In this document: positions 61,000 to 64,000 of the stretch, piece after piece | How the letters are laid out: each line of letters opens with the position of its first letter | How positions within the stretch are numbered: the stretch's first letter is position 1 | Source of the DNA: an uncultured bacterium | GTDB lineage: Bacteria > Actinomycetota > Coriobacteriia > Coriobacteriales > Coriobacteriaceae | Length of the DNA: 64,000 nucleotides | Assembly (NCBI GenBank): GCA_905216145.1 | Contig: CAJMST010000007.1 | Span: 23,221-87,220 of the forward strand | Direction of reading: 5' to 3' | Position numbers and translations under genes: made by a program | Notes under the pieces: model-generated | What the model was told of the DNA's origin: nothing | What the model saw: the letters and a program-made list of their open reading frames with translations, nothing else | Database searches by the model: none

Positions 61000-62154
61000 A
61001 TGGATTCCAGAGAAACGAAAAGGACTGTCCCGGTTCCGTCTGTTGGCGCAGACGGGGAACAGCCCATTTCACAAACACCTACCGCAAGTATAACAGAGGA
61101 AACGACAGAAAACAATCCCCCTGAAAAAAATTATGCGGAACTGCTGCGGAAAATGCAGCGCATGAACGACCCGGCGTATCTCCCCACGATTTCCATGAAC
61201 GAGTTGTACGAGAACGTCTATCAGAGCAGACCGCCCGTCATTGACGGTCTGCTCTATCCGGGGACGTACCTCTTTGCGGGAGCGCCCAAGGTAGGCAAGT
61301 CGTTTCTGATGGCCCAGCTTGCCTACCACGTCAGCATGGGCCTCCCCCTGTGGGACTATCCCGTTCACAAGGGGACTGTCCTCTATCTGGCGCTGGAGGA
61401 CGATCACCGTCGCTTGCAGGAGCGGCTTTACCGGATGTTCGGCATGGACGGCACCAACGACCTCCTCTTTTCCATCTGCGCAAAGCAGGTCGGCAACGGG
61501 CTGGAGGAACAGCTAAAGCGATTCGTGCAGGAACACCCAGACACCAAACTGATTATCATTGACACCCTTCAGAAGATTCGGGAGGCTGGCGGGGATAAGT
61601 ACAGCTACGCCAACGATTATGAGGTGGTAGGAAAGCTGAAACGCCTTGCTGACGCTTGCGGCGTCTGCCTCCTACTGGTACATCACACTCGGAAGCAGCA
61701 GGCCGACGACAAGTTTGATATGATCTCCGGCACCAACGGCCTGTCGGGGGCAGCAGACGGGGCCTTTCTTCTTCAGAAGGAGAAGCGGACGGACGGCACC
61801 GCCACCTTGGATGTGGTAGGACGTGACCAGCAAGACCAGCGGCTCTATCTCATTAAGGACAAGGAACACCTGACACGGACACTGGAGCGGATGGAAACGG
61901 AGTTGTGGGTAGAACCCCCCGACCCGGTGCTGGAGGCCGTAGCCGCCTTTATCACGGCGGAGAGGCCGTCCTGGGGCGGTACGGCCACGGAGTTGGCGGC
62001 AGCCCTGCAAGTGGATATGAAGCCCAATGCCCTGGCGATGCGGCTGAACGTCCGGGCCGGGAAACTGGCAACGGACTATCATATCCGCTATGAGAACACC
62101 CGCACCCACGCCGGGAGAAGTATCAGCCTGACCCTGGATCCTCCCCAAGCGTGA
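61000..62154 (+). CDS. RepA-like AAA (RecA-fold) ATPase of a mobile element
   Basis: 384 residues. GGAGG lies 12 bp before ATG 61000 (TTG 60997 possible). The RecA-like core has Walker A GAPKVGKSFL (about 93-102) and Walker B KLIIIDTLQKI, with HHTRKQ and SGAADGAFLLQK, as in AAA_25/RepA replicative helicases of plasmids and mobilizable elements. The C-terminal winged-helix-like part (LEAVAAFITAERPSWGGTATELAAAL) fits DNA binding. It may drive replication of the excised element from the repeats just downstream. Confidence 0.85.
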   Translation: MDSRETKRTVPVPSVGADGEQPISQTPTASITEETTENNPPEKNYAELLRKMQRMNDPAYLPTISMNELYENVYQSRPPVIDGLLYPGTYLFAGAPKVGKSFLMAQLAYHVSMGLPLWDYPVHKGTVLYLALEDDHRRLQERLYRMFGMDGTNDLLFSICAKQVGNGLEEQLKRFVQEHPDTKLIIIDTLQKIREAGGDKYSYANDYEVVGKLKRLADACGVCLLLVHHTRKQQADDKFDMISGTNGLSGAADGAFLLQKEKRTDGTATLDVVGRDQQDQRLYLIKDKEHLTRTLERMETELWVEPPDPVLEAVAAFITAERPSWGGTATELAAALQVDMKPNALAMRLNVRAGKLATDYHIRYENTRTHAGRSISLTLDPPQA

Positions 62155-62240
62155 CGACCGTGACGGCTGTGACGGCTTTTTTGAGAGCGGGGGCGGTGTC
62201 CAAAACATCGTCACGGTCGTCACGGCTGTCACGGGGAGCG
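62151..62240. repeat. GTGACG repeats (candidate iterons) with 14-bp inverted repeat
   Basis: GTGACGACC/GTGACGGCT/GTGACGGC are direct repeats beginning on the ATPase stop codon. A mirrored set GTCACGGTC/GTCACGGCT/GTCACGG starts at 62210. GTGACGACCGTGAC (62151-62164) is the exact complement of 62210-62223. Iteron-like arrays next to a RepA-type gene suggest a replication origin. Confidence 0.6.
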
Positions 62241-62328
62241 GGGTCAAATGTCAAGGGGGCATACCTGTGGGTGGAGATTGCCGCAAGGCAATACAACCCG
62301 AACCCCTTGATATTTGGCCCACGGAGGA

Positions 62329-62377
62329 CACTTGCCGGGTGGTGGAAAGGCTGTGCCTTTCCACCACCCGGCAAGTG
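62329..62377. repeat. 23-bp perfect inverted repeat with 3-nt loop
   Basis: 62329-62351 (CACTTGCCGGGTGGTGGAAA...) is the exact complement of 62355-62377, separated only by TGT. Such an extended hairpin between a RepA-like gene and a relaxase gene could be a single-strand origin or transfer-related structure. Confidence 0.75.
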
Positions 62378-62487
62378 GAAAAGTTTAGGCGGGGTGCAGG
62401 GCGCCCTTTTCAAAGGGCGGCCCTGCTGGGGGAGGCAACCGCAGTTGCCGGGGGCAAAGCCCCCGCACCCCCTCGGAGAGCCCACGG

Positions 62488-62548
62488 CACTTTCGCACCA
62501 ACGGGGCGAAAGTGTCATAGTGGGTTATTACACTTCCCGCAGGAAGTG
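62488..62548 (+). other. Candidate oriT of MobV type
   Basis: CACTTTCGC/GCGAAAGTG (62488-62514) is followed by TCATAGTGGGTTATTACACTT. TAGTGGGTTA (62518-62527) resembles the pMV158-family nick region TAGTGTG/TTA, and the hairpin CACTTCC/GGAAGTG follows. Placement about 80-120 bp before a MobV relaxase gene supports the call. By analogy the nick would fall between the G-run and TTA. Confidence 0.65.
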
Positions 62549-62610
62549 CCTTCCCCGAACCCCCGTCCATTTTCAACAACCAAACATCTGAAATGGGAGG
62601 ATTTTTGCCT

Positions 62611-63954
62611 ATGGCGAGAGGCGACGGCATTGACCGCACCAACGCAAGAAATATGAGGCTGACCGCTGCTAAAATCGGCAACACCCAGCAGCACAACGAA
62701 CGCGAGAAGGATTCCTATGTCAACCAGGACATTGTACCAGAGCGGACGTCGCTTAATGTCCATTTCAAGGTCCCATCCGCAGGGTATCAGGAGATGTTCT
62801 CCCAAATGGAGGCCGATGGTGTGATCTCCACCCGTGGCATTAAGGCGGACGCATTTCGATACGGTGAGTTGGTCTTTGATGTGAACTCCGCCTACTTCTA
62901 CAATCACGGCGGCTATGACTTCGCAAAACAATTTTACACCGACGCATACAAATCCGCAATCAAAATCGTAGGTGGAGAGCAGTATATTTTGTCGGCGGTC
63001 ATGCACGCCGACGAACGCAACCGGGCTATGTCCGAGGCGCTGGGAGAGGACGTGTACCACTACCACCTCCATGTGGTCTATATCCCGGTGGTGGAGAAGG
63101 AGATACGATGGACAAAGCGGTGCAAGGACAAATCCCTGGTGGGCAAGGTCAAAGAAACCGTTATGCAGGTCAGCATGAGCAAAAAGTGGGCATCCCAGCC
63201 CGCAGTAGACGAGGCCACCGGGGAGCCATTACGAACAGCAAAGGGCAAGCCTGTGCTGAGAAAGTCGTACAGCGTCTTGCAGGATGATTTCTTTCAGCAG
63301 ATGCGCTCCGCTGGCTACACGGACTTGGAGCGTGGAGAGCGTGGCAGTTCCGAGGAACATCTGACGGTCACGCAGTTCAAGGTGAAGTGTGAACAGGAGC
63401 GGCTTGCACAGCTTCAGGAGGCGGCTGTGCTGGCCCAGGCCGAGGTTGACCGAAGGAACAGGGAGGCGGCAGCTGCCGAAAAGGAAGCGGCCCAGGCCAA
63501 GGCCAAACTAAACGATGTGGCCCACATGCTGAAAGGCATGGAGAAGCTGGCGGAGGAATTTTCCAGCGACCCGGAACAGGTCTTGCCAGAAGCGGGACCG
63601 CTGGAATCGGCCAGGGCCTACCGGGAGAAAAAGGCCAAGCCCTTATGGGCGAAGATCGTCAAGGTGCTGCGGTCTGTCTACCGGGCCTACTGCGACCTCA
63701 AATCCAAATTTGAGCGGCTGCAAGCGGACTATGGCCGGGAGGTCAGCAAAAATAGTTCCTTATCAGAAAGGATTTACGAGGTCTGCGCCGAGAGGGACAG
63801 TCTAAAGGGAAAGGTCAGGGACTATGAGCGGGTCAGGCGGGCCATTGGCCCGGAACAGGCGGACAGAATATTAGAGGCCGCTTACCAGCAGGAACAGGCT
63901 GAAAAGGAACGGAAACGGGACGCAAGGCAAAAAGCAAGATTAGGCGCACGATAA
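62611..63954 (+). CDS. MobV-family (Pre/Mob) relaxase
   Basis: 447-residue relaxase. ATG 62611 follows GGGAGGA. The N-terminal domain has the family motifs: NTQQHNEREKDSYVNQDI (motif I-like), the conserved Asn of TSLNVHF, and the metal-binding motif spread over AVMHADERN and YHYHLHVVYIPV (HxxxxH...HxH). The C-terminal 230 residues are a long coiled coil rich in Ala/Glu/Lys. It should nick the oriT just upstream and pilot the strand through a helper conjugation system. Codon use and relatives point to a Bacillota-derived mobilizable element. Confidence 0.92.
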   Translation: MARGDGIDRTNARNMRLTAAKIGNTQQHNEREKDSYVNQDIVPERTSLNVHFKVPSAGYQEMFSQMEADGVISTRGIKADAFRYGELVFDVNSAYFYNHGGYDFAKQFYTDAYKSAIKIVGGEQYILSAVMHADERNRAMSEALGEDVYHYHLHVVYIPVVEKEIRWTKRCKDKSLVGKVKETVMQVSMSKKWASQPAVDEATGEPLRTAKGKPVLRKSYSVLQDDFFQQMRSAGYTDLERGERGSSEEHLTVTQFKVKCEQERLAQLQEAAVLAQAEVDRRNREAAAAEKEAAQAKAKLNDVAHMLKGMEKLAEEFSSDPEQVLPEAGPLESARAYREKKAKPLWAKIVKVLRSVYRAYCDLKSKFERLQADYGREVSKNSSLSERIYEVCAERDSLKGKVRDYERVRRAIGPEQADRILEAAYQQEQAEKERKRDARQKARLGAR

Positions 63955-63978
63955 TCACCAAAAACGGAGGGTGTTCCA

Positions 63979-64000
63979 GTGAATGCCCTCCTGATTTATT
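63979..64000 (+). CDS. Start of the next mobile-element gene (partial)
   Basis: GGAGGG lies about 6 bp before GTG 63979, which opens a frame beginning MNALLIY and running off the window. Too short to identify. Confidence 0.45.

Overview
The window reads as a chromosomal segment of a high-GC gut actinobacterium of class Coriobacteriia, most likely Collinsella. That assignment is inferred from gene content: a class III glutamine synthetase, a MurT-GatD lipid II amidation enzyme, SpaA-type pili with a class C sortase, GatCAB, and high-GC codon use. No rRNA or other phylogenetic marker was compared. From about 60.26 kb to the end the content changes to a mobilizable element of the kind found in gut Bacillota.

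Layout. 0.2-9.6 kb: a sortase-assembled pilus locus with three LPXTG-like pilins in one operon, a winged-helix regulator and a class C sortase; the first pilin carries a run of nine G near its start. 9.9-13.4 kb: gatCAB, which makes Gln-tRNA(Gln)/Asn-tRNA(Asn). 13.7-15.1 kb: an AAA ATPase with DUF4143. 15.2-19.9 kb: an AraC regulator divergent from a heterodimeric ABC transporter. 20.0-22.4 kb: a small membrane-associated protein and a P1B-type metal ATPase. 22.5-23.4 kb: a ribbon-helix-helix/PIN toxin-antitoxin pair. 24.1-25.1 kb: tmRNA followed by unusual repeats. 25.2-30.1 kb: patatin, rplM-rpsI, glmM, a glucose-type PTS IIA domain and nagB, which together suggest amino-sugar and cell-wall precursor metabolism. 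30.6-36.7 kb: a large P-loop/SARP-like regulator, yhbY, a methyltransferase and a DUF711 protein. 36.8-41.0 kb (minus strand): metF, a separate MetH-reactivation protein and metH without its own reactivation domain. 41.4-43.5 kb: glutamine synthetase III with a long structured leader. 43.6-44.2 kb: a MITE-like element, duplicated tRNA-like debris and tRNA-Glu. 44.3-48.7 kb: a single-chain MurT-GatD fusion and two coupled unknown helical proteins. 49.2-54.2 kb: one iron alcohol dehydrogenase, two GldA-type dehydrogenases and a four-cluster ferredoxin. 54.3-59.3 kb: ychF, a DUF1648 protein, a small XRE regulator with a 24-bp palindromic operator, asparaginase and guaA. 59.5-60.26 kb: a repeat-rich gap and a beheaded XRE gene. 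60.26-64 kb: a beheaded tyrosine integrase, MobC, a RepA-like ATPase, candidate iterons and oriT, a MobV relaxase and the first codons of another gene.

The most notable non-gene features are several dispersed structured repeat families. One is a long double-arm hairpin placed directly after the stop codons of gatB and the DUF711 gene. Another is a stem-loop family built around CAAAGG. A third is a set of antisense T-arm copies beside both tmRNA and tRNA-Glu. A 62-bp tandem array of self-complementary units follows tmRNA. The junction at 60.26 kb truncates two genes head to head, so it is either a real deletion scar or a chimeric join in the assembly.
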